Below, piece by piece: positions 1-5,207 of a DNA stretch of 6,143 bases. The stretch's first letter is position 1, and every line of letters begins with the position of its first letter. The translations under genes were made by a program, and so were the position numbers. Source of the DNA: an uncultured Micrococcus sp. (GTDB lineage Bacteria; Actinomycetota; Actinomycetes; Actinomycetales; Micrococcaceae); contig CAMIOJ010000140.1 in assembly GCA_946222435.1 (NCBI GenBank), forward strand, positions 1 to 6,143, read 5' to 3'. Below the pieces are notes generated by a model, which was not told where the DNA came from, searched no databases, and saw only the letters and a program-made list of their open reading frames with translations.

Positions 1-53
1 GTGGGGAGCCCTGTGGAGGGGCGTGGGGAGGGAAGTGGAGGACGCCGGTGGTG
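1..53 (+). repeat. GTGG-rich imperfect tandem repeat
   Basis: GTGG occurs at 1, 13, 23, 35 and 48. Positions 1-8 (GTGGGGAG) recur exactly at 23-30, and 13-19 (GTGGAGG) recur at 35-41, so the block is two copies of a 22-bp unit that differ mainly in a 4-nt spacer (CCCT versus GGAA). The same tract reads open in one forward frame up to a TGA at 79-81, but its third positions are not G/C-biased like the real genes here, so I do not call it coding. Direct repeats of TGGG/GTGG type are known operators of MraZ, and by synteny mraZ could start just left of the window. The repeats lie on the strand opposite to such a leftward gene, which weakens the link. Confidence 0.4.
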
Positions 54-117
54 CGATGTGGAGGGCCGCCGTCCAGGGTGACGCCGATCGCCCGGACCGC
101 CGCTCCTGGCGACGGCG

Positions 118-150
118 AAGGGCCCCGACCGCGGTGCGGTCGGGGCCCTT
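118..150. terminator. Perfect 15-bp hairpin, probable terminator
   Basis: AAGGGCCCCGACCGC (118-132) is perfectly complementary to 136-150, with a 3-nt GGT loop. It lies 46 bp beyond the stop codon of the leftward DUF3040 gene. There is no T-run on either side, as is common for actinobacterial terminators, so it is symmetric and could stop transcription from both directions. Confidence 0.7.
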
Positions 151-196
151 CCGGACGTCGTGCGGCGGGCCGCCGGGCCCGGTGGGAAGCAGCCGG

Positions 197-592
197 TCAG
201 CGCTCCTTGCTGCGGCGCTCGTCCCACTGGCGCTCGAGCCGGGACATGAACGCGCTCTCCTTGTTGGCCCGGGCGGAGCCCTCGTGTCCCCGGGTGGAGC
301 GACCGGCCTCATCTCCGCCAGAACCGCCGTTCTTGCCCCGAGTGATGAGGATGTAGACGCCGCCGCCCATCAGCGCCACGCCGAGGACTCCGACGAGGAT
401 GTTCTGGAGGGACACCCCCAGGAGGACGACCGCCAGCCCTGCGACGGCCACGGCGACGCCGAGGACGATGCGTCGGACGGACACGCCGCCGGGGCGGCTG
501 TCCCGCAGGTGCGTGTCGAGCCGAGGGTCCTCCGTGCGCAACTGGGCCTCGAGCTCGTCGAGCATGCGCTGTTCGCGCTCCGACAGCGGCAT
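197..592 (-). CDS. DUF3040 family small membrane protein
   Basis: A 131-residue protein that I recognise as DUF3040, a family of unknown function found in actinobacteria. It opens with the characteristic MPLSEREQRMLDELE segment, followed by an acidic and charged stretch (residues 20-41). Two hydrophobic membrane segments come next (about 42-62 and 65-84), separated by a short polar turn. The C-terminal tail (85-131) is hydrophilic, rich in Gly, Arg and Glu, and predicted cytoplasmic. An in-frame ATG 63 nt upstream exists, but 592 is preferred because the family begins at MPLSE and a strong GGAGGT lies 6 nt before it. In other actinobacteria this gene sits just upstream of mraZ and the dcw cluster in the same direction, which fits its leftward orientation here. 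A role in envelope or division biology is only an inference from that neighbourhood. Confidence 0.92.
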   Translation of the reverse strand: MPLSEREQRMLDELEAQLRTEDPRLDTHLRDSRPGGVSVRRIVLGVAVAVAGLAVVLLGVSLQNILVGVLGVALMGGGVYILITRGKNGGSGGDEAGRSTRGHEGSARANKESAFMSRLERQWDERRSKER

Positions 593-598
593 CGCCGC

Positions 599-604
599 AC
601 CTCC
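599..604 (-). promoter_or_regulatory. Shine-Dalgarno GGAGGT of the DUF3040 gene
   Basis: GGAGGT on the minus strand, 6 nt before the ATG at 592. It decides between the two in-frame ATG codons (592 and 655) and is the strongest ribosome-binding site in the window. Confidence 0.85.
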
Positions 605-668
605 GCAATCTCCGGTCCCGCGGACCCGATGTCCACGTGCGGCGCCGTTCTGCACCGCCTGACCTCAC

Positions 669-674
669 AGTCTA
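669..674 (-). promoter_or_regulatory. Candidate -10 element for the DUF3040 gene
   Basis: TAGACT on the minus strand fits the actinobacterial TANNNT -10 pattern and lies in the 164-bp gap between dinB and the DUF3040 gene. It would give a leader of roughly 70 nt carrying the GGAGGT site. No convincing -35 hexamer is seen about 17 bp upstream (TGGCCC). A weak 6-bp hairpin (CTGCCA 723-728 with TGGCAG 739-744) just past the dinB stop could partly separate the two genes. Read-through from dinB remains possible. Confidence 0.4.
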
Positions 675-756
675 GTTCCGGCCGGGCCCGCGGGCCAGTG
701 GGCGGCAACGGCCCGGAGCAGCCTGCCAGGCGCGGCTGTGGCAGCCCCGCCCGTCG

Positions 757-1998
757 CTACCCTCGGCGGTCGCGCCCGTCCGCAGCCGGGTCGGCCTCCC
801 CCAGCAGCGAGGCCGGCGCCGGGCCGAGCCCGGGGAACCTGCGGCGGACGGCGTCGACGGCCCGTTCGGCCGCACCCCAGTCTGCCGCACGGCCGCCGGC
901 AGCGTCGTCGAAGAGGCTCTGCTGACGGGGAGCACGCTCGTCCGTGAGCCGTTCCGCGCGCACGCCGACCAGTCGCAGTGGATGCCGTCGTTCGGCGAGC
1001 AGGTCGCGGACGGCGCGGCGTGCCGGAGCGGAGAGGTCGTGTCCTGAGTCGGTGGGATCCGGCAGCCGTGCCACGCGGGAGCGCACCTGCCCCTGAGGAG
1101 ACTTCACGCGCACGGTGAGGCCGCCTGCCAGGACGCCCTCGGTCCGCAGGCGACCGGCCACGTGATGGCACAGTCGCAGCACGTGGCGGTCGATCTCGTC
1201 CGGGTCGGTGGGGTCGTCGTCGAACGTGTGGTCCGCCCCGATGCTTCGATGCCCCTCCTCCTGACGCACGGGCCGCGGGTCGATGCCCCGGGCGAGGTCC
1301 TCGAGCCGTGCCCCAGCCTCCCCGAACCAGGACTGCAGTCGCCCCTCCGGCAGCGCGGCCGCGTCGCCGATCGTCTCCACCCCACGAGTGCGCAGCCGCT
1401 GTGCCAGCACGGGTCCGACGCCCCAGAGGTGGTCGATGGGGCGCGGATGCAGGAACTCCAGCAGGCGCTCGCCCGGCACCACCACGAGCCCGTCCGGCTT
1501 CGCGGCGGTGGAGGCCATCTTGGCCACGAACTTCACCGGCGCCGCCCCCACCGAACAGGGCAGGCCCAGCTCGGTGCGGACACGCTCCCTGATCGCGGCG
1601 CCGATCCTCGCGGGCGGGCCCAGCCTGCGCCGTGAACCGGATACGTCCAGGAACGCCTCGTCCACGCTGAGCTGCTCGCGCACGGGGGTCACGCGGTCCA
1701 ACAGGGCCATCACCTCGGCGGACACGGAGCGATAGACGCTCTGCCGCGGTTCCACAAGGCGCAGCTGCGGACACTGCCGCAGGGCCTGCCCCACGGGCAT
1801 CGCCGACCGCACGCCGAACGCCCTCGCCTCGTACGAGGCGGAGAGGATCACCGAGCGCAGCGACCTGCCCGCCACGGCGGCGGGGATCCCCCGCAGGTCC
1901 GGACGCTCGCGCAGCTCCACGGACAGGAAGAAGGCGTCCATGTCCACATGGAGGACGGTGGCGTCCTCCCCCGTGAGCGCGGGCGCGGGCTGCTGCAT
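757..1998 (-). CDS. dinB: DNA polymerase IV (Y-family translesion polymerase DinB)
   Basis: This 413-residue protein copies past damaged template bases with low fidelity. The palm carboxylates are visible as D19 in HVDMDAFF (about 17-24) and D113-E114 in SVDEAFLDV, with F24 at the steric-gate position that excludes ribonucleotides. YEARAFGVRSAMP (56-68) is the fingers motif. KFVAKMASTAAKPDG (156-170) and the helix-hairpin-helix LWGVGPVLAQRL (191-202) make up the thumb. The little finger runs from about residue 250. QQSLF (359-363) fits the beta-clamp-binding motif, and a 50-residue tail with W374 follows, as in actinobacterial DinB proteins. The reading frame continues open upstream of 1998, but that part is antisense to the divergent synthase gene and has no DinB similarity. 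The ATG at 1998 gives the normal N-terminus and sits 7 nt after a -10 element. I see no LexA box (TCGAAC-N4-GTTCGA) upstream, so damage induction is not evident. Confidence 0.97.
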   Translation of the reverse strand: MQQPAPALTGEDATVLHVDMDAFFLSVELRERPDLRGIPAAVAGRSLRSVILSASYEARAFGVRSAMPVGQALRQCPQLRLVEPRQSVYRSVSAEVMALLDRVTPVREQLSVDEAFLDVSGSRRRLGPPARIGAAIRERVRTELGLPCSVGAAPVKFVAKMASTAAKPDGLVVVPGERLLEFLHPRPIDHLWGVGPVLAQRLRTRGVETIGDAAALPEGRLQSWFGEAGARLEDLARGIDPRPVRQEEGHRSIGADHTFDDDPTDPDEIDRHVLRLCHHVAGRLRTEGVLAGGLTVRVKSPQGQVRSRVARLPDPTDSGHDLSAPARRAVRDLLAERRHPLRLVGVRAERLTDERAPRQQSLFDDAAGGRAADWGAAERAVDAVRRRFPGLGPAPASLLGEADPAADGRDRRG

Positions 1999-2005
1999 GT
2001 CTCCG

Positions 2006-2011
2006 ACCCTA
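2006..2011 (-). promoter_or_regulatory. -10 element of dinB, predicted leaderless
   Basis: TAGGGT on the minus strand ends 7 nt before the dinB ATG (1998), so transcription should begin at or next to the A of the start codon. The intervening CGGAGAC has only a GGAG, three or so bases from the ATG, too close for a normal Shine-Dalgarno. The -35 position falls on the -10 of the divergent gene, and no TTGACA-like hexamer is seen. Confidence 0.6.
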
Positions 2012-2029
2012 CCCACAGGGCGGACAGCA

Positions 2030-2035
2030 TAGGGT
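2030..2035 (+). promoter_or_regulatory. -10 element of the polyprenyl synthase gene, predicted leaderless
   Basis: TAGGGT ends 6 nt before the ATG at 2042, the spacing expected if the transcript starts on the start codon. No Shine-Dalgarno is present between them (GGGCGC). The hexamer is the inverted copy of the dinB -10 at 2006-2011, and its own -35 position (about 2007-2012) overlaps that element. Confidence 0.6.
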
Positions 2036-2041
2036 GGGCGC

Positions 2042-3148
2042 ATGCCGCAGAACACCCCGCATGCCAGCCTCACTCCGGAGCAGTTCCGCGCCGCGGTCGC
2101 CGACCGGCTCACGGAGCTCCTGGACGCCCATCGCGCCCATGCCGCGCACATCCACCCGGAGGCCGCCGCGGTCGTGGACTCCATCTCGCGGCTCACGGCA
2201 GGGGGCAAGCGGCTGCGCGCGACCCTCGGCTGGCTCGGCTGGCGGGCGGCCGGCGGCGCCCCGGACGATCCGAGGATATTCACCGCCGGGGCGGCCTTCG
2301 AGCTGTTCCAGGCCGCCGCGCTGATCCATGACGACATCCTGGACCGTTCGGACACCCGGCGGGGCATGCCAGCCGTCCATCGGTCCTTCGAGGCGGTGCA
2401 CCGCTCCTCGGGCTGGCTTCAGGACCCCGCGCACTTCGGCGTCTCCGCGGCCGTCCTCGCCGGCGACGTCTGCCTCTCCCTCGCTGACACCGCGTTCCAC
2501 GACGCCTTCGCCGGCTCGCCGCGCGCGGACCGTGCACGCCGGGAGATGGAGACGATGCGCTTCGAGGTGATGCTGGGTCAGTACCTGGACGTGCTCGCCG
2601 AGGTTGCACCTCCGGCCGACGACCCGACGGCCGCCGCGCAGCGTGCGGAGACGGTGGTCGAGTACAAGTCGGCACGCTATTCGGCCGTGCACCCCATGGC
2701 CTTGGGAGCGCTGCTGGCCGGAGGCGACGACGGCCTCGTCGCCTCGTTCGAGTCCGTCACCCTTCCGTTCGGCCTCGCCTTCCAGTACCAGGACGACCTG
2801 CTGGGGGTCTTCGGCGATCCGGAGCTGACGGGCAAGCCGTCCGGAGACGACCTGCGGGAGGGCAAGCGCACCGTGCTGATCGCGCACGCGCTGGACCTGC
2901 TGCCGGCAGAGGAGGCCGCCGCGCTGGAGGAGGAGCTGGGACGTGCCGAACTCGGCGACAAGCAGGTGGCGCACTGGCAGGACACCCTGCGTCGCTGCGG
3001 CGCCGAGTCCCGGGTGCGGGCCGAGATCGACGCCCTCGTGGCCCGGGCGCAGCAGGCGGCGGGCCGGCTCGAGGCGGCCGGCGCCGAGCCGTCGGCGGTC
3101 GCCGACCTCCACGGGCTCATGGACGCCCTGCTGCACCGGACGGCCTGA
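2042..3148 (+). CDS. idsA: All-trans polyprenyl (geranylgeranyl-type) diphosphate synthase
   Basis: A 368-residue cytosolic prenyltransferase that condenses isopentenyl diphosphate units onto an allylic diphosphate, feeding carotenoid, quinone or other isoprenoid synthesis. Visible motifs in order are GGKRLR (54-59), the first Asp-rich motif DDILD (97-101) followed by RRG (106-108), GDVCLSLAD (141-149), K209 in EYKSARYS, and the second Asp-rich motif YQDDLLGVFGD (249-259). GKPSGDDLREGKRT (264-277) follows. The second motif is DDxxG rather than DDxxD, as in many actinobacterial members. Residues 4 and 5 before the first motif are both Ala (92-93), so no bulky side chain there limits chain length; product length cannot be read safely. 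The symbol rests on matching position with M. tuberculosis idsA2 (Rv2173), next to the Rv2175c and pknL homologues. It is transcribed divergently from dinB, 43 bp between start codons, and ends 12 bp from the convergent neighbour. Confidence 0.93.
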   Translation: MPQNTPHASLTPEQFRAAVADRLTELLDAHRAHAAHIHPEAAAVVDSISRLTAGGKRLRATLGWLGWRAAGGAPDDPRIFTAGAAFELFQAAALIHDDILDRSDTRRGMPAVHRSFEAVHRSSGWLQDPAHFGVSAAVLAGDVCLSLADTAFHDAFAGSPRADRARREMETMRFEVMLGQYLDVLAEVAPPADDPTAAAQRAETVVEYKSARYSAVHPMALGALLAGGDDGLVASFESVTLPFGLAFQYQDDLLGVFGDPELTGKPSGDDLREGKRTVLIAHALDLLPAEEAAALEEELGRAELGDKQVAHWQDTLRRCGAESRVRAEIDALVARAQQAAGRLEAAGAEPSAVADLHGLMDALLHRTA

Positions 3149-3151
3149 CGG

Positions 3152-3172
3152 TCCGCCTGCTCACCAGGCGGA
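3152..3172. terminator. Convergent-junction hairpin
   Basis: TCCGCCTG (3152-3159) pairs perfectly with CAGGCGGA (3165-3172) around a 5-nt CTCAC loop. It begins 3 nt after the stop codon of the polyprenyl synthase gene. Its loop contains the stop codon (3161-3163) of the opposing Rv2175c-type gene, so one element can serve both genes. There is no T-run, and the stem is shorter than the other two hairpins here. Confidence 0.55.
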
Positions 3173-3544
3173 TGCCTGCGCCCGGCGCCGCACCTCGGTC
3201 TTGCGGCCGTCCCGGAGCGCGTCGATCGGACGGCCCGGCAACGTCTCGTCCTCGGTGAAGAGCCAGCGCAGGGCCTCCTCGTCGGAGAACCCGGCGTCGC
3301 CCAGGAGCACGAGCGTCCCGTGCACGGGCTCGACGAGGCCGGTCTCGGTGAGGAACAGCGCCGGGACGCTGCGCACGGCCCGCTCCCCGCGGCGGACGGC
3401 CAGCAGCCTGCGGTCCTTCACGAGGTTGTGGACGCGGGTGACGACGACGTCGAGCCGCTCGGCAACGTCCGGGAGCGTCAGCCACTCCCCCACGAGGGCG
3501 TCGAGGTCGGCGGGGATCAGATCGGAGGCGGCGCTGGTGTTCAC
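3161..3544 (-). CDS. Rv2175c-type winged helix-turn-helix DNA-binding protein
   Basis: A 127-residue protein that I recognise as a homologue of M. tuberculosis Rv2175c, a DNA-binding protein phosphorylated by the kinase PknL. The N-terminal half carries a helix-turn-helix (about 22-50: LTLPDVAERLDVVVTRVHNL and on to DRRLLAVRRG). The C-terminal half is the conserved family signature GDAGFSDEEALRWLF (85-99), then LPGRPIDALRDGRK and a basic end. The start is taken as GTG at 3544, because the homologous part begins close after it and a -10 element lies 6 nt before it; an ATG 87 nt upstream would add an Arg/Pro-rich stretch without family similarity. T3 and S4 near the N-terminus could be phosphorylation sites, since the mycobacterial protein is modified at an N-terminal Thr. 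DNA targets are unknown. It is divergent from the envelope genes to its right, and pknL follows one gene further on. Confidence 0.9.
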   Translation of the reverse strand: MNTSAASDLIPADLDALVGEWLTLPDVAERLDVVVTRVHNLVKDRRLLAVRRGERAVRSVPALFLTETGLVEPVHGTLVLLGDAGFSDEEALRWLFTEDETLPGRPIDALRDGRKTEVRRRAQASAW

Positions 3545-3550
3545 GGCTCC

Positions 3551-3579
3551 ACGATAGTGGCCCGGCGCCCTCCGGTCAC
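3551..3579 (-). promoter_or_regulatory. Promoter of the Rv2175c-type gene, predicted leaderless
   Basis: On the minus strand GTGACC (3574-3579) is a 4-of-6 match to TTGACA. A 17-bp spacer separates it from TATCGT (3551-3556), which ends 6 nt before the GTG start at 3544. The start of transcription should therefore coincide with the start codon. GGAGCC lies between them, with its GGAG too close to the GTG to act as a usual ribosome-binding site. Confidence 0.6.
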
Positions 3580-3697
3580 GGCGGGGTCTCGGAGCGCCCG
3601 CAGGCCCGGGGAGGCGACTTGACATCAGCACCCCGGATGCGACACGCCGCTACGACCTGGGATGCACCATCTTCACAGCTCATTCTATGCCTGCAGC

Positions 3698-3727
3698 ATG
3701 GCACTCATCGTGATCCTCCACTACTCT
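3698..3727 (+). promoter_or_regulatory. Candidate promoter of the LysM transglycosylase gene
   Basis: ATGGCA (3698-3703, 4 of 6 to TTGACA) and TACTCT (3722-3727, TANNNT) are 18 bp apart. Transcription would start near 3734 and give a leader of about 120 nt, with a long stem-loop close to its 5' end. This is the only reasonable -35/-10 pair I find in the gap on this strand. The evidence is pattern only. Confidence 0.4.
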
Positions 3728-3741
3728 CGCAAAGGTCACAG

Positions 3742-3784
3742 AATGATCTCGTCAACACGACACGCCGTTGTTGGCGAGATCGTT
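3742..3784 (+). ncRNA. 16-bp stem-loop in the leader of the LysM gene
   Basis: AATGATCTCGTCAACA (3742-3757) pairs with TGTTGGCGAGATCGTT (3769-3784) along its whole length, leaving an 11-nt loop (3758-3768). Fourteen pairs are Watson-Crick and two are G-U (3744 with 3782, 3752 with 3774). Those two are stable only in RNA read from the + strand; the other strand would have A-C mismatches. This supports a structured leader of the downstream gene. It is followed by no T-run and lies more than 70 nt before the start codon, so it does not look like a simple terminator. I recognise no known riboswitch class: the conserved stretches of the ydaO (c-di-AMP) class, found before cell-wall hydrolase genes in some actinobacteria, are not visible. 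mRNA stabilisation or a regulatory aptamer are both possible. Confidence 0.55.
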
Positions 3785-3790
3785 GTGTGA
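3743..3790 (+). CDS. Possible 15-codon leader peptide overlapping the stem-loop
   Basis: An ATG at 3743 opens a 15-codon frame (MISSTRHAVVGEIVV) ending with TGA at 3788-3790. AAAGGT (3731-3736) lies 6 nt upstream as a possible ribosome-binding site. The frame covers almost exactly the 3742-3784 stem-loop, so a ribosome translating it would open the stem, as in attenuation leaders. Against it: third codon positions are not G/C-biased, and no residue run suggests amino acid sensing. With a start near 3734 the ribosome-binding site would sit at the very 5' end. It may be chance. Confidence 0.2.
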   Translation: MISSTRHAVVGEIVV

Positions 3791-3830
3791 TCACGCGGCG
3801 GGTGGCCGCTGCGTCTTCCCATCACCGTCA

Positions 3831-3853
3831 TCGACACCTCGTGAGGTAATCGA
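3831..3853 (+). promoter_or_regulatory. Hairpin enclosing the ribosome-binding site of the LysM gene
   Basis: GAGGT (3843-3847), 9 nt before the ATG at 3857, is the Shine-Dalgarno. Four of its bases take part in a stem: ACCT (3836-3839) pairs with AGGT (3844-3847) around a CGTG tetraloop. TCGA (3831-3834) can pair with TCGA (3850-3853) to close an outer stem across a small internal loop. Folding would hide the ribosome-binding site. A second hairpin lies just upstream (GCGGC 3795-3799 with GCCGC 3805-3809). Stability was judged by eye. Confidence 0.4.
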
Positions 3854-3856
3854 CCC

Positions 3857-5167
3857 ATGTCAGCTCCCCTGCCGCCGACGGCGCCCGCCGCGCAGCGCGC
3901 CTCCGGTCAGCGACTCGTCCGCTCGGCCCTGACCACGTCCGTGGTGCCGCTCATGTTCCTCGGGTCCGCCCCGGCCCAGGCGGAGGAGGCGCCCCGTTCC
4001 GCCGAACAGCGTCCCTCGCCGTCGTCCTCCGGCGCCACCGCCCGGGCCGCGACCACCGCCTACACCGTCCGCCGCGGCGACTCCCTCTCCGAGATCGCCT
4101 GGGCCCACCGGGTGCCGCTGAAGGAGGTCTTCCGCCTCAACGGCATGGACTACAGCACGGTCATCTACGCCGGTCAGAAGATCCAGCTGCCCACCGGGGC
4201 CTCCGCGTCGCAGCCCGCCGAGCGCCGTGCCCCGGCGTCCGCCGAGCGCTCCGGCGAGTCCGCGACCACCTACACGGTGCGCCGCAACGACGGCTGGTGG
4301 ATCATCGCCAAGCGCACTGGCTCCACCATGGCCGCCCTGCAGCAGGCCAACGGCATGTCCGCCTCGACCATGCTCCACCCGGGCATGGTCCTGAAGGTCC
4401 CCGGCACCGGTGCCGCGGCCGAAGCCCCCGCCGAGCAGTCGGCCCCGGAGCCGCAGCGCCAGGCCACCACGGTCCAGCGCACCTCCTCGACCTCCGGCGA
4501 GGTCGTCCGCTACACCGTGGTCAAGGGTGACTCACCGTGGCGCGTGGCGCAGAAGTTCGGCATCTCCGTGAAGAAGCTGCGCGACCTCAACGGCATGACC
4601 GTCTCGTCCCCGATGTACGTCGGCGACGTGCTGATCGTGGACGACGGCGCACCGAAGTCCACCGCCCCGGTCCCGGCGGACCGTCCGATCGGCAACACGT
4701 TCCTCCACTACACCTACCCGGAGCACGTCACCGCCTCGGCGAACGAGAACTACGCCCGTCTGCAGGCCGCTCCCGCCCCGAGCCCGGCCGAGATGCAGCA
4801 GATCATCCGCGAGACCGCCCAGGGCATGGGCGTGGACCCACGCCTGGCCCTGGCCCACGCCTACACGGAGTCCCGCTTCCAGCATCGCTCGGTGTCCCCG
4901 GCGAACGCCCTCGGCGCGATGCAGGTCATCCCGGTGGCCGGCGAGTTCGCCTCCCAGCTGGTCGGCCGCGAGCTGAACCTCCTGGACCCGCAGGACAACG
5001 CCACCGCCGGCGTCGCCATCATCCGGTACATGCAGCAGAACACCCCGACCCGGGACATGGGCATCGGCGCCTACTACCAGGGCCACGGCGGCGTGATGAG
5101 CCGTGGCATGAAGCCGGACACCCTCGCCTACGTGGCGCGGGTGAAGGCCGCCATGGCGATGTTCTGA
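3857..5167 (+). CDS. Secreted lytic transglycosylase with three LysM domains
   Basis: This 436-residue exported enzyme is predicted to cleave peptidoglycan glycan strands. An N-terminal signal peptide (basic R19-R22, hydrophobic to about 36) probably ends at APAQA, before E43. Three LysM peptidoglycan-binding domains follow at about 69-112, 139-182 and 219-261, joined by Ala/Ser/Pro/Gln-rich linkers. The C-terminal domain (about 308-436) is a lysozyme-like SLT fold. E338 in AYTESRF is the likely catalytic acid, followed by NALGAMQVIP (350-359, the usual GLMQ varied to GAMQ) and GAYYQGHGG (404-412). LysM 2 is atypical: NDGWW replaces the usual GDSLW at the start of its first helix. Codon choice is strongly C-ending, suggesting high expression. 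The start is supported by GAGGT 9 nt upstream. It lies between the Rv2175c homologue and pknL, whose M. tuberculosis counterparts are immediate neighbours, and ends in a strong terminator, so it is probably monocistronic. Confidence 0.93.
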   Translation: MSAPLPPTAPAAQRASGQRLVRSALTTSVVPLMFLGSAPAQAEEAPRSAEQRPSPSSSGATARAATTAYTVRRGDSLSEIAWAHRVPLKEVFRLNGMDYSTVIYAGQKIQLPTGASASQPAERRAPASAERSGESATTYTVRRNDGWWIIAKRTGSTMAALQQANGMSASTMLHPGMVLKVPGTGAAAEAPAEQSAPEPQRQATTVQRTSSTSGEVVRYTVVKGDSPWRVAQKFGISVKKLRDLNGMTVSSPMYVGDVLIVDDGAPKSTAPVPADRPIGNTFLHYTYPEHVTASANENYARLQAAPAPSPAEMQQIIRETAQGMGVDPRLALAHAYTESRFQHRSVSPANALGAMQVIPVAGEFASQLVGRELNLLDPQDNATAGVAIIRYMQQNTPTRDMGIGAYYQGHGGVMSRGMKPDTLAYVARVKAAMAMF

Positions 5168-5171
5168 TCCG

Positions 5172-5194
5172 GCAGGCACAGAGGACCCGCCTGC
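5172..5194 (+). repeat. Small hairpin downstream of the LysM gene
   Basis: GCAGGC (5172-5177) pairs with GCCTGC (5189-5194) around an 11-nt loop, 4 nt past the stop codon. The right arm overlaps the palindrome CCTGCAGG (5190-5197), so alternative folds exist. It may assist the stronger hairpin at 5208-5236 by protecting the 3' end. Confidence 0.3.
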
Positions 5195-5207
5195 AGGCGT
5201 CCTTCGC

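Larger units (their letters stand above)
3545..3856. other. 312-bp divergent intergenic region, AT-richer than its surroundings
   Basis: No convincing gene lies here. The left end carries the leftward Rv2175c promoter, and the right part carries the promoter and leader of the LysM gene, listed separately. A 76-codon open frame at 3619-3849 on the + strand has low-complexity composition, no ribosome-binding site and no family resemblance, so it is not called. A perfect TTGACA at 3619-3624 has no -10 partner at 16-19 bp. GTGATCAC (3787-3794) is a perfect 8-bp palindrome. The 10-mer CGACACGCCG occurs twice, at 3640-3649 and 3758-3767. Confidence 0.8.

Noticed and set aside
1999..2041. LexA box regulating dinB
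   Set aside because: No TCGAAC-N4-GTTCGA or close variant is present in the 43-bp gap.
1999..2367. N-terminal extension of dinB in the same open frame
   Set aside because: This part is antisense to the polyprenyl synthase gene, has no DinB similarity, and the ATG at 1998 gives the normal N-terminus with its own -10 element.
3619..3624. Perfect TTGACA as the -35 of the LysM gene
   Set aside because: No TANNNT lies 16-19 bp downstream; the nearest T-A start (TACGAC at 3651) is 26 bp away and does not end in T.
3545..3631. Upstream ATG for the Rv2175c-type gene, adding 29 residues
   Set aside because: The extra stretch is Arg/Pro-rich without family resemblance and would overlap the promoter. 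The GTG at 3544 fits the promoter spacing.
3709..3724. CRP-like site (TGTGA-N6-TCACA) before the LysM gene
   Set aside because: Only the left half (CGTGA) resembles the site. The right half does not match.
3619..3849. 76-codon open frame in the intergenic gap
   Set aside because: It has no ribosome-binding site, the product is of odd composition (many His, Arg, Ser, Thr) and it crosses the structured leader. No family is recognised.
3545..3856. c-di-AMP (ydaO-type) riboswitch before the wall hydrolase gene
   Set aside because: I looked for the GGGGGA/GAAUCC-type conserved stretches of that class and did not find them. A covariance-model search would settle it.
4532..5179. Long reverse-strand open frame opposite the LysM gene (215 codons)
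   Set aside because: It is a by-product of the strong GC bias at third codon positions of the real gene. No recognisable protein and no start signal.
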